Shown here one piece after another: positions 11,811-20,932 of a DNA stretch of 64,000 nucleotides (its first letter is position 1; each line of letters starts with the position of its first letter). Source of the stretch: Phytophthora colocasiae (Eukaryota; Oomycota; Peronosporomycetes; Peronosporales; Peronosporaceae); assembly GCA_018806915.1 (NCBI GenBank), contig JAGKQI010000046.1, positions 124,001-188,000 on the forward strand, read 5' to 3'. The translations under genes and the position numbers were made by a program. Below the pieces are notes generated by a model. It was not told the origin of the DNA, did no database searches, and saw only the letters and a list, made by a program, of their open reading frames with translations.

Positions 11811-13991
11811 TTAATCGTACTTCTCCACGAACGGTGTCGGGAAAGAAAACTTTTCGCTGTTGTCCACCTCGGACGCCCTCTCTGACGCCGTAGTAGAACC
11901 ACCCGTTCCTCGGTACGATTTGCGCTGGTCGGTAGGCAAACGGATCTCCATTTCAGCCACACGCGTCATCGTCGTCGTAAGAAGAAGCATGGCCTCATTG
12001 TACTGCTTTTCCTGGTCGGCCACTCGGGTCATTAGGATTTTGTTGCACTCCTCCAACGTCGCAATTCGGTTCTGCAGTACACTCACATCTGCTGCCTGTC
12101 GGTCGCTGTCGGTGAGACTCACGGTCGTGTCGCTAATAGAAGTGTTGCAACCGTGGGTACGGCCGCCGCTCGCCACTCGGTTGGGTCGTGCACCAACAGT
12201 GTTGGTGCTGTAACGCAGGTTCATCTGCGGGCCAGGAACATTCGACGGCCGGCCCATCATTGAGTGCGTCGACTCCGCGCGGGTAGTACGCGCACCGTTG
12301 AGACGAGATCCGAGAGGGTTGCTCGGGCGGGTGTTGTTATACAGCATGCTGCTGTTGGCGCTAATGGTATCGTTCGCTTCAGCAACCGTTGATGGAGCAG
12401 ATACAGTTGACGGAGCAGGCAGTGACGCAGTAGTGCGCAGGTTCGGCCCCTTCTTGTCACTGGGAGGTCCGGATCCGGAGATGTGGCTACCCGAAGCACG
12501 AGCGGCTCGAGCACCAGCACCAGAAGCCGTGTTAGAAGACATCGGTCCATTACGGTGGATCCGGTAGCAATCTCCGCACACGGAGCGCTTCTTGGAGTAG
12601 TTCGGCAGCATAATTTTCCCAGCCACGTGCTTCTTACACAAATACGTAAAACATCCCTTGCACTGGTACTTTTTGCGGAACATGGAGAACTTCTTGTAGC
12701 ACACACCGCACACGCCGGCGTTGTGATCGGGCTCATAAATCGGGCGACCGTAAGAGGAGTCATCAAAAGCAGGAGGAGCAGGTGCTTGCGAGGTTTCACG
12801 AGCGCTTTTGGACCGTGCTGGGCCTAGTGCGGGTGCTCCTCGTGCCTGCGTAGATACAGACGTCGGAGGCGGAGACAACGTATCCGTCACCAGCGGTTGT
12901 GCGGGCCCCTCCGTCTTGCGAGGAAGCGACACAGACTTGGACAGGTTCGACTGCGACTGCACCAAAGCTCCGTCCACAAAGCTGAGCGTCGTTACCATGT
13001 TCTGGCTGTTCTCGAACGGGTTCTGAGACGCGCCAAGATCAAACGTAGCGCCAATGGGATTCGACGGCGGCAACGACGCATTCGGTCCGCTCATCGACGG
13101 CGGGTGTAGCATACTTTCACGCAGCAACTGGCTCTGCATCTCAATCTCTCTCTTCACATCTTCATAATCGAACGCTTCGTCGTCGTCTTCACTGAGATCG
13201 AGATAGTCCTGTTCAGCACGCTGGAGCATCTCCATGGCTCCTTGGGGAAGCTGCATCTCTTTAGCCAGCTGAATCACTGTCTTACCCGCAGGCGTCTCCT
13301 CCATAAGGGAGCTCGGACGAGCATCCACCAGCAGCTTCAGAGTCTCTAGCGGTGCACGCGCCTTCACTGCGATGTGGATAGGCAGGTACTGGGCGTTGTT
13401 TTTAGTGATCACAGCTTCAGGGAAGGCCGCAAGCAGTGCACGTACGGCCTTCGGAGGCGTGTCATCCTCTGTACAGGCCCAATGCAATGGCAACATACCG
13501 TGGTGGTCCTTGTGACGCGCAAGATGTGGCTCGGACGCCACGCGGTCAATCAACGTGCTCCATTTGCCCATTTCAGCGAGACGGATGCCCTCTTTAAAGT
13601 GCGGACGGGAGCTACGGTCCACTCCCAACGAGTCGGCGCGCAATGAGCGACGCGCAGGTTCCTGCGGCTCCTTGTGCAGCAGTTCGGCCGAGGGCTTACT
13701 GCTCTTCTCGTTGTCACTGTTGCTGCTGGTGCTGCTCGTGTCCGTGACGGCGGTCGCGGCCTTCTTGAGCTCGGGGGACGCGTGTGCTGCGGGCGCAGCT
13801 GCAGGCTCCTCAGGCATGGCCATGACTTCAGCTGCTGTGAACGAGGAAGCGCTGGTTGTGGCCGCCACGCGGGGCTGGGTCCGTTCCGGGGCGGGCGTGG
13901 CGCGTTGTGCGCTCGTCGGGAGCGCATGGGATCGGCCCGTAGTCCAAGCGTCCAGCCTATGGCGTTCATGCGTGACTTGCTCGCTGCCCAC
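11811..13991 (-). CDS. Ankyrin-repeat protein with FYVE-like zinc finger and C-terminal coiled coil
   Basis: Single exon, 726 aa from the first ATG at 13991. The N-terminal ~120 residues are low-complexity Ala/Ser/Pro. Ankyrin repeats follow at about residues 135-250, recognisable from HGMLPLHWACTEDDTPP and YLPIHIAVKARAPLETLKLL. A Cys/His zinc-finger region near residue 430 has CGVCYKKF, YQCKGCFTYLCKKH and VCGDCY, spaced as in FYVE and related fingers. The canonical phosphoinositide-binding R(R/K)HHCR motif is not clear, so lipid binding is uncertain. The C-terminus has a coiled coil (LQNRIATLEECNKILMTRV). Combinations of ankyrin repeats or other modules with FYVE-type fingers are greatly expanded in oomycetes. 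Likely an endomembrane-associated scaffold; the function is not known. Confidence 0.8.
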   Translation of the reverse strand: MGSEQVTHERHRLDAWTTGRSHALPTSAQRATPAPERTQPRVAATTSASSFTAAEVMAMPEEPAAAPAAHASPELKKAATAVTDTSSTSSNSDNEKSSKPSAELLHKEPQEPARRSLRADSLGVDRSSRPHFKEGIRLAEMGKWSTLIDRVASEPHLARHKDHHGMLPLHWACTEDDTPPKAVRALLAAFPEAVITKNNAQYLPIHIAVKARAPLETLKLLVDARPSSLMEETPAGKTVIQLAKEMQLPQGAMEMLQRAEQDYLDLSEDDDEAFDYEDVKREIEMQSQLLRESMLHPPSMSGPNASLPPSNPIGATFDLGASQNPFENSQNMVTTLSFVDGALVQSQSNLSKSVSLPRKTEGPAQPLVTDTLSPPPTSVSTQARGAPALGPARSKSARETSQAPAPPAFDDSSYGRPIYEPDHNAGVCGVCYKKFSMFRKKYQCKGCFTYLCKKHVAGKIMLPNYSKKRSVCGDCYRIHRNGPMSSNTASGAGARAARASGSHISGSGPPSDKKGPNLRTTASLPAPSTVSAPSTVAEANDTISANSSMLYNNTRPSNPLGSRLNGARTTRAESTHSMMGRPSNVPGPQMNLRYSTNTVGARPNRVASGGRTHGCNTSISDTTVSLTDSDRQAADVSVLQNRIATLEECNKILMTRVADQEKQYNEAMLLLTTTMTRVAEMEIRLPTDQRKSYRGTGGSTTASERASEVDNSEKFSFPTPFVEKYD

Positions 13992-14233
13992 AACCCGACC
14001 ACCAAGAGCTACGTTAGTACATTTGATGGTTGTATGCTATATGATAGGCACTTAAAACATAGATGATGTATGTGATTGCAGATTTTATGTGGCGAAGAGG
14101 GCGATAGAGTATGCTGAAGAAGAGGGGAACATTGAAGAGACCAGAAGGTGCGTGGATGCGACTCTAGGAAGCGACCTACAAAGTTCAGATGGTCAAGTGG
14201 AACAGCCACATCGCACGGCCGGCACTTTGCCCG

Positions 14234-14242
14234 GCCTAATGC
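14234..14242. repeat. Target-site duplication, left copy (9 bp)
   Basis: GCCTAATGC immediately outside the left terminal inverted repeat. The identical 9-mer lies just outside the right end at 17064-17072. Nine-bp duplications are typical of Mutator-like elements. Confidence 0.9.
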
Positions 14243-14326
14243 GAGGAATTTCCATAAAGGAGTACCTAGCTACTGATTTTTGTTCTACCACACCAAATTG
14301 CATTTCGAAGTTGTCCAGTATACCGG
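14243..14326 (+). repeat. Left terminal inverted repeat of the MULE (84 bp)
   Basis: Matches the right end base for base over about 58 bp with one C/T difference near base 52. It then carries a 7-bp insertion (tttcgaa) before the match resumes with gttgtccagtataccgg. Confidence 0.9.
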
Positions 14327-14357
14327 TTTGCATCGGTCAAATTCAAAGTATCCAAGT

Positions 14358-14796
14358 GAGGACGTAGACAATCGCCTGATGGTCATCTTCACGCAGGTTC
14401 TCAAGCGCAAGCACTGCAAGGACATCACGAAGAACCAGCGCGCTTTTCGTTGTTTGCTGACGGCCTCCAAGTGTGTAAGCGTACGCTGTCGTTGCCAACT
14501 TAGGTTTACGTCGAGATCAACTCTCTCTTCGACGGTATCAACTTCGCGGCGACTTCTTCTGCAAGACGATAGAGAGGTTTTGCGCGACTCTAAGCGTCAG
14601 AGAGCCGTCGAATTTCTTCAACGACAAGGAACCTAACAAGATGATTCACCAAGACAAGGCTGTGGCGTACGGTGCGACCGTGCAGGCAGCTATCCTGAGT
14701 GGTAATGACTCATCGGAGAGGCTGCAAGAACTTCACTTGCAGGACGTGTCGCCGCTGTCGCATTGCAAAAATTCGTGTGGTGCTGACCCATGTTGA
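14358..14796 (+). pseudogene. Decayed Hsp70 gene fragment captured inside the MULE
   Basis: Translated in pieces across frame breaks, this stretch reads like the C-terminal part of an Hsp70 nucleotide-binding domain. EDVDNRLM...[15 protein letters not shown] corresponds to the family's DNRLV...FKRKHKKDIS region. The following piece carries the [12 protein letters not shown] block, then [34 protein letters not shown] and LQDVSPLS. The last pieces correspond to the Hsp70 segment with [17 protein letters not shown] and DVTPLSLG. Frame changes and a probable internal deletion near 14,480-14,510 mean it cannot make a functional chaperone. It lies wholly between the element's terminal repeats and on the strand opposite the transposase, so it looks like a host gene fragment acquired by the transposon. 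Confidence 0.82.
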
Positions 14797-14905
14797 TCTA
14801 GATAGCGCTCAATGCAATAATTGCACTTTTAAATGTAAGGAAATACAGGTGACTATGTAAATATCCAATGCTCTGAGTCTTGCCTATATATCTCGTGTTG
14901 CTGCT

Positions 14906-16894
14906 TTATGCCTTTCTCTTTGCAGTCTTGCGTTTGTGTTTGGGCTTGGGTCCAGGCTTTAACCCACGTTTGCCTTGTTCTGGTAGATTCGCTACAATTG
15001 GTGGCATGAGCAATGTCGTGTCCCGTAGTAGCGTGCAGGTAGTTGGCCAGGGGCGAAATGCTCTGCTGTATGTCTGTTGGAAATGCTGTATGGACAATAG
15101 GTTTTTGTCATACAAAGATTCAATATCCTGGCCGTCGATTGTTGCTGCGTATACTGCATGCACGCAAGGGAATAACATGTCCTGCCAGTTCCCACACGTG
15201 CAAGTTTGGGCAGGGAGGTCTACAAACATCCATGGGTGCACCAAACCCTCACTCGAAACAGAGCCTTTAAATCGCACAAGGTATCCACCTGCCATACACG
15301 GCTTCTGCTCACAAAATTGGCTTGCCTGTGCTAACTCAGCACGCTTTTTCCTTAACATCGGCACCAAACTTTCACCACAAAACTTGAAAGTCCAATCTGA
15401 TGCCAAACTGCGCCGGTCAGCAGCTAAGTCATTGAGCTTCATGACATACAGATTAAACGCATCTAAAGGTTTAGCACTCCGACACTGATCTCCAATCCAA
15501 TTATTGGCTTGTTCAGAGAGATTAGAGGTAATCTCTCCATAAGTGGGAACGTTAAAAGTCTCGAGAAATTTGTACTTTACCCAATTTTCGCGCGGTATCA
15601 TGTCAAGTCTCTCCACTGCGCCTGGCTTCGTTTCCTCTAAAATCGATCGAAAGGTGTTAAAGTCGTTTTCACAGTCACTTCTAGCCATTTTACACACAAG
15701 TCCACGCTCTTCAGGTGCTAGAGAAATTCTTGCGTCTGCGAGGTTAGATAAAATATGATGGAGACAAAAGCGATGCCCTGCCACCGGAAACACCGTCTTG
15801 ACCGCAGCAAGTAATCCTTTCTGTCGGTCCGAAACAGCGGTAAACTTGGCAGGATTAGTTAAGGCTTCTTTAACGGCGTTCAAAAACCAGACCCAATGAT
15901 CGAAATCTTCCTTTGGAACAAGAGCAAAACCAAACGGAATGATGTTGTTGTTGAAATCTTTAGCTGTAGCCACAAGATAGACACCGTACTTGTTCATTTC
16001 CCCTTTCAAATGTGCCCCGTCGAACCCGTACAGTTTTTTTGCGCGCGTAGCCATGTGAATGCCGAGGTTTGAGAAGAGGCATGCTCGCTTAAAAACCCTG
16101 TTGGGTTCTTTTTCGAACAACCATAACGTACCAGGGTTCTCGCTGGCTAAACGTTCGAGATAAGCCTCCAATTTCTGGAAACTTTCCAGTCTGTCTCCAC
16201 GAAGTTTATCGTCAATGTCTTGTTTTAATCGCGAAATTTGACTTGGTGATAAGCGAATTCCCTTTTTCAGAAGAAAAGCTTGGATTGAAGCAGATGTCAT
16301 GCCACTAGTACTGCCATTGTAAGTCGGTAGCATCTCTCGTTCAACTAGCGATGTAGCTGTGCTGATCTGTCGGGTTGTGTTGCGCAAGTCGCGTTCAGGG
16401 CGTTCAAGTGAGCTTTCCATAGGCGGACGACTACTAAAGCCGACATTCAAGAGATGATTGTGGCAAAAGTTAGCGCGAGTAATCTTCCATTCACCCTCAT
16501 GACCAAATACGTTCACGAAAAACGGACATACGAGTTCACTAGCTGGTGTAGATTTGTCCGTGTATTGTTGGCCGTGTAGCTTCTTACAGACGTACTTAGC
16601 GTTACCTGAGTTGTTCCGCCGGGTACAGCTACTATGAACGCGAATCTGAAACCCGCACTGTTCTGCCAGCAATTTGACCCTGGTTTGAATCGCTTTCTGT
16701 GAACCAAACGTTTCGGTACCAATGTTTCTGTATTTGTCATACGCGACGCCGAATAGTTCATGAGAGGAGTCAGATGACTCAAGCAGCGTATCTGGTCGGA
16801 GTAGGCCGAGGGTAGCTGCTTTCCCAAGGTGTTCCTCTTCTAGTTCGAAAGGAGACGTACCAAACGTCGACTTCTTCTCTGCGTTCTTGGCCAT
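14906..16894 (-). CDS. MULE transposase with FAR1-like zinc cluster and SWIM finger
   Basis: About 662 aa from MAKNAEKKSTFG at 16894. The frame is open further upstream into the right terminal repeat, but that part looks like untranslated leader. Domain order: an N-terminal DNA-binding zinc cluster of FAR1/WRKY-GCM type (KYVCKK, ELVCPFFVNV, WKITRANFCHNHLL); the central MULE catalytic core, with likely acidic residues in YGFDGAHLKGEMNKYGVYL and TAVSDRQKGLLAAVK and the CLHH motif (GHRFCLHHILSNL); and a C-terminal SWIM zinc finger (TCTCGNWQDMLFPCVHAVYA). A basic tail ends KRKTAKRKA. The length and order match active plant and oomycete MULEs. No frameshift or internal stop was seen, so it may be functional. 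Confidence 0.92.
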   Translation of the reverse strand: MAKNAEKKSTFGTSPFELEEEHLGKAATLGLLRPDTLLESSDSSHELFGVAYDKYRNIGTETFGSQKAIQTRVKLLAEQCGFQIRVHSSCTRRNNSGNAKYVCKKLHGQQYTDKSTPASELVCPFFVNVFGHEGEWKITRANFCHNHLLNVGFSSRPPMESSLERPERDLRNTTRQISTATSLVEREMLPTYNGSTSGMTSASIQAFLLKKGIRLSPSQISRLKQDIDDKLRGDRLESFQKLEAYLERLASENPGTLWLFEKEPNRVFKRACLFSNLGIHMATRAKKLYGFDGAHLKGEMNKYGVYLVATAKDFNNNIIPFGFALVPKEDFDHWVWFLNAVKEALTNPAKFTAVSDRQKGLLAAVKTVFPVAGHRFCLHHILSNLADARISLAPEERGLVCKMARSDCENDFNTFRSILEETKPGAVERLDMIPRENWVKYKFLETFNVPTYGEITSNLSEQANNWIGDQCRSAKPLDAFNLYVMKLNDLAADRRSLASDWTFKFCGESLVPMLRKKRAELAQASQFCEQKPCMAGGYLVRFKGSVSSEGLVHPWMFVDLPAQTCTCGNWQDMLFPCVHAVYAATIDGQDIESLYDKNLLSIQHFQQTYSRAFRPWPTTCTLLRDTTLLMPPIVANLPEQGKRGLKPGPKPKHKRKTAKRKA

Positions 16895-16986
16895 TGGAGT
16901 GAGAGTGAAAGTATTTGCGTTTCTCTTTTTGAGTTGAAGGGGTGGGGACGTACAGGAAATGCTAATTGTGGATGCGCGATAGAATA

Positions 16987-17063
16987 CCGGTATACTGGAC
17001 AACTGCAATTTAGTGTGGTAGAACAAAAATCAGTAGCTAGGTACTCCTTTATGGAAATTCCTC
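16987..17063 (-). repeat. Right terminal inverted repeat of the MULE (77 bp)
   Basis: Reverse complement of the left end, lacking the 7-bp insertion found there. It ends at ...ggaaattcctc, immediately before the second copy of the 9-bp target duplication. Confidence 0.9.
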
Positions 17064-17072
17064 GCCTAATGC
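17064..17072. repeat. Target-site duplication, right copy (9 bp)
   Basis: GCCTAATGC, identical to 14234-14242. Confidence 0.9.
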
Positions 17073-17992
17073 CCCTAGAAGATGTGTGTCACCACGCTGC
17101 ACACGCTGCAATTCAGTGCATGAACTCCGTACATGTCGAAGCAAAGCCATGACTAAATACACCGATCGACAGAATGCATGAACCACTTTCCCGCAGGTGC
17201 AAAGTCTGTCCTGCGTGTGTAGACTGTAGTCATTGACTATGAATTCCCATCGTGGCAATTTGTCACTGGCAAAGCCCGTTGATGGAGGTTTATCCACAAG
17301 CCAATATCGAGTTGGCACAAACACCATTTCGCATCTTTAGGACGCTCTTCGTATGGCAAGAGAGACATTCCTTTGGTCCCACCAATACATCAGCGCTCAA
17401 TTGGTCACCGGAAGCTTGACCAAGCTGCGCATTTGCAGAGGATCACGGCGCTCGTGGACGGTGCGGCTTGCCATAGAGCTCCTTCTTCTTTAACAGCGCA
17501 AGTGGCAGGCTATCCCGCCGCGTGTTCGCGAACCGCGTTGGCTTTCGTCGTGCGTTCACGTTGAAGGTTTTCAGCAGACACAACAAGTTGCACTGATCAT
17601 TTCACGAATGCCAATTCGTCTGCAGCTGCTGTTCAAGACGTGAAGGTGCACTTGACAATCCAGTTCGATTCAAGTATTGCCCTTCCAAGAAGCCATGACG
17701 ATGGCTAGGCGCTGGCTAGCTGTGCACTTGACTCATTTCCGGAGTTCCAACCCGATGATTTGCTCTCTATGAAGTTGCTTCGAGAGATATGATGAGGCAA
17801 GGCAACAGCTACACGCGCAGTCAAAGGGGTTCGATGCTCGAATGTCAAGTCTGCCTCGTCCTATAGTCCTAGGATCTATCCTATACTCCCACATACTTTA
17901 TCCAAGATAATATATTCAGACAAAAGAGCTGGCACTCCTCCCTCTCAAAAGTGATGATCCAAATAGCTATTGACCACCTTCCGTTCGCAAGA
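17073..17992. other. Gene-poor flank of the transposon
   Basis: No supportable gene. A minus-strand frame around 17,120-17,327 (containing DRLCTCGKVVHAFC, vaguely like a SWIM finger) may be a scrap of another transposase, but it is too short to call. The last part must contain the TRM10 promoter. Confidence 0.5.
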
Positions 17993-19350
17993 ATGATATC
18001 GCATTCCGACACGTCGCGCGATGGCTCCGCACGTTCCTCCAATGCCGATGCAGCTTCAACCTCTGCGTCTACAACTTCCCCGAATGTCACTCAGCACCCC
18101 AGGAAAAATTCATTGCTGCGGGCGAAGCGTCCAGCCCGTGAGCGTCAAAGGAAGGAGCGTTTCGAGTTGCTACACTCCATGACCAAAGGTTCGAGCTCCT
18201 ACCATTGGGACCCTTACTTTTTCGAGTCTTGCACTGATCTAGTTATGATTGCTGTGTGATAATCGAACAGAGGAACGTCAGAAGTTCATACAGCAAGAAG
18301 CTACAGACAAGGAGGATGCTATGCAGCGTCTGCAGCAGGCAGCAGCGTCGGATAGCTCCAGCCAACGGATTGCCATTGACTTGGGCTTCGACGATATCAT
18401 GAACGACAAGGAGATCCGAAGTCTCGCTAACCAGCTGAAGCTCAGCTACGGATCGATCAAGCAAATGTCCGACCCGTTCCAAATGATCTTTTGCAATCCT
18501 AGCGAGCAATTGGAACACTCGCTCGCTCGCTTTGGCGCTACCAACTGGTACACTCAATGGAGACGTGGTGCTGATAATATTGCAGAGCACTTCCCACCGG
18601 AGGAACTGGTGTATTTATCCCCGGACTCGCCGAATGTATTGGACAAAATGGACCCAAAGAAGATTTACGTCATTGGCGGCATTGTGGACAAGTCTCGTAA
18701 AAAGGTGAGATTTCTAATGCTGTTTATTCTTGCAATTAAAGGCTTAACCAGTTTTTTATATAGGGAGCAACGCTTAACGCAGCAACACAGGCGGGAATTA
18801 CTACTGTCCGTCTACCGATTCAGGAATACATCACGGAACGGCTCGACCACATCTTGAACGTGAACACAGTTGTCGACGTACTGATCAATTTCCAAGAACT
18901 TGGTGACTGGCCACGAGCGTTAGAAATTGCCTTGCCACAGGTACAGAGAAGAATATTGCTACTACGCACAGTATAAAGGATAAACTAACAAATCCCTATG
19001 GTGAATTTCCGGAGCAGCGCAAACGGAGCAAAGTCGGTCGCCAAGCAATTCGCCGTCGAAAGAAGCTACAACTCGTCCGAAATTCCTCGGAAGCCGGTGA
19101 AGCAAGTAATATAGGTGATGCTGCTTCCGCTCAAAAGCAAACAGCCAAGCAGGACCTGCAAGAAGAACTGTCCTCAATGAGCCTGTGGCTGGACGATCCT
19201 GAGGCAGCAGATATGCAACCTGAAGAAGAAGTATCCGATACTGAAAACCTTTGTTTGGGTGATTCGGGCGCAGCAGAAGACCAAAAGGAAGAAGTGTCCC
19301 CATATTCAAGAGATGTGTCTGTAGTAGATGTAGATGACCTTGGGGCGTGA
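17993..19350 (+). CDS. TRM10: tRNA (guanine-9 N1)-methyltransferase, TRM10 family
   Basis: Four exons (17993-18188, 18271-18704, 18764-18940, 19018-19350) give 379 aa. The enzyme methylates N1 of purine 9 in tRNA. The N-terminus is basic and Ser-rich (RAKRPARERQRKERFELL), splicing into MTKEERQKFIQQEATDKED. The SPOUT methyltransferase core follows, with IDLGFDDIMNDKEIRSLANQ, KKIYVIGGIVDKSRKK, the NAATQAGITTVRLPIQEYI segment across the exon 2/3 junction, and GDWPRALEIALPQRK at the exon 3/4 junction. The Asp in GGIVDKSR matches the conserved catalytic Asp of the family. The C-terminus has an acidic tail. An in-frame ATG at 17951 would add 14 residues. The downstream STPGR gene begins only 111 bp after the stop. 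Confidence 0.92.
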
Positions 19351-19461
19351 TCGTCTTTGACGACAACACTGCTTCCGATAAATTGGTATCAAGTCTGTTT
19401 TCAAGAACTATGCAACATAGAGTATTTTTATCTAAGCAGCATTGGCTGGGTCATTTTCAAC

Positions 19462-20909
19462 ATGGCCTTCCTTGCTACGGAAGAGCGTTTTGGCCCGGAC
19501 TTGGACAAATACAGAAGAGGTGAACCAGTAAGTTTCCGATTGTCCTCCTTGGAATTCCGGTGTATTATCTCATTCTCTTACGCGTGTTTAGGATCCATGC
19601 ACTTACACACCACAGTTGGATGGAGAACACCCAAGCGGAACGTTCGGATATCATCGATTAGAGCAGCAAGAAACACAGTCTCATTTTGTTACAGCTGCCG
19701 CCTCGTCACCAGCCATAGCTGCTACCTTGAAATCTTTAGACGAGAATTTCCTCAAGCATTTACGTGAAACAAGTGTACCAAATGTCTGTACGTACTCCCC
19801 AACAGTTGAAGGTCAATTTCCTCGAGTCTACACTATGAAGGAGATCCTGGCAGAGCGGAAGCGAACAGCTCTTCAGCGCAATCTGGTGAAAAACGGAGAC
19901 ACTATGACACCTCAAAAGCTTCATCTTGCTCTTGGTCCTGGTAGTTACGACGTGAATCAAGAGGTACGTTTTGCTCCCATAAAAATCATCAAGAATGACT
20001 AAACTAGCGTCTTCTAACAGACAAACCAGGAGAAAATCGCCACTCCATTCACTTTCAGTCACGAAAAACGTCACGGAATTTTAGAAAACACCGCTTCTCT
20101 CGGTCGTATTGGTTGTAGTCCCGGTCCAGTTTATCGCGTCGAAAGCAGTTCCGTTGTTTCATCAGCCTCAGCTGTTGCCAACGCCCCATTTCGATCCAAA
20201 CACGCAAGTGCATTTATCACGGTAAGAGACAGATGCTGCATATTTTTTTCATCAATGTGGTAACTAAATTGACCGACAGCGAGTACGTAGCGACAGTCAA
20301 TTGCACCAACAGCAGAAGAAAGATGCGGCCAGGTACTCGAAAGAGCTGGCAAAATCCTACCAACAACTTGGTGCAAGTGTTGAGGTACCCAGTTCTTACC
20401 TGAATTTATTATCAAAAACAACATGTCTAATGCTTTTTGTGTAGCGCTTAGGACAGCGTCTTGCATCCCCTGAACTTCGCGAACAAACCTTTCGGCGATT
20501 TGACAACAATTTCATTGGGCTTGAGTCATATCGACGGGGTCCAGGCAGCTACAATTCAGGTGGAAGTGATCATCAAGGTGAAAATGTCAAAAGTGCCGAC
20601 TGGTATGAGCTTTCCCCGCTACGAACCACCGGCCGCAAGCCAAAAAGCTCCTTCGGCCGCGTGGCCAGTCGAGACTTGTTGACGTCGATGATTACAGCAG
20701 GCCACGCAAGTGCACACACCATTGGACCTGGTATTTACGACGCGTATTCCTCCTCGTTCGTCGTGCCAACACATAACATCGGATACAAACAGCAAAAGAA
20801 ACCAAAGCCACGAAAACGCGCATCTTCTAGTGAAGGTGATACAACGACGGCGTTGAGCCAGAGGGAGATGTGGAAAGTAATGAGGAAAGGGCCAAATCTG
20901 CCATCGTAA
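19462..20909 (+). CDS. Sperm-tail PG-rich repeat (STPGR) axonemal protein
   Basis: Five exons (19462-19527, 19592-19963, 20021-20221, 20280-20384, 20445-20909) give 402 aa. It has four or so Pro-Gly-rich repeats of STPGR (SHIPPO/ODF3-like) type: LGPGSYDVNQE, CSPGPVYRVES, RRGPGSYNSGG and IGPGIYDAYSSSF, with CTYTP/CTYSP-type spacers. This family binds the inner wall of axonemal doublet microtubules, so a role in the zoospore flagellum is expected. The start at 19462 is the first good ATG (MAFLATEERFGPD); further 5' exons cannot be excluded. The stop codon is only 23 bp from the stop of the convergent ALKBH8 gene. Confidence 0.85.
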
Positions 20910-20932
20910 TGGATTAGTCAATTCACTTGAGA

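Larger units (their letters stand above)
14243..17063 (-). mobile_element. Complete Mutator-like (MULE) DNA transposon carrying an Hsp70 fragment
   Basis: A 2,821-bp element. Its ends both begin GAGGAATTTCCATAAAGGAG reading inward, and it is bounded by a perfect 9-bp target duplication. It contains an intact transposase frame on the minus strand (14906-16894) and, between the left repeat and the transposase stop, a decayed Hsp70-derived stretch on the plus strand (14358-14796). The near-identity of the ends and the open transposase suggest recent activity. It inserted into sequence with no recognisable gene. Confidence 0.92.

Noticed and set aside
17049..17327. Second SWIM-type transposase gene on the minus strand
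   Set aside because: Only one short Cys/His-containing piece; it overlaps the MULE end and no catalytic region is present.
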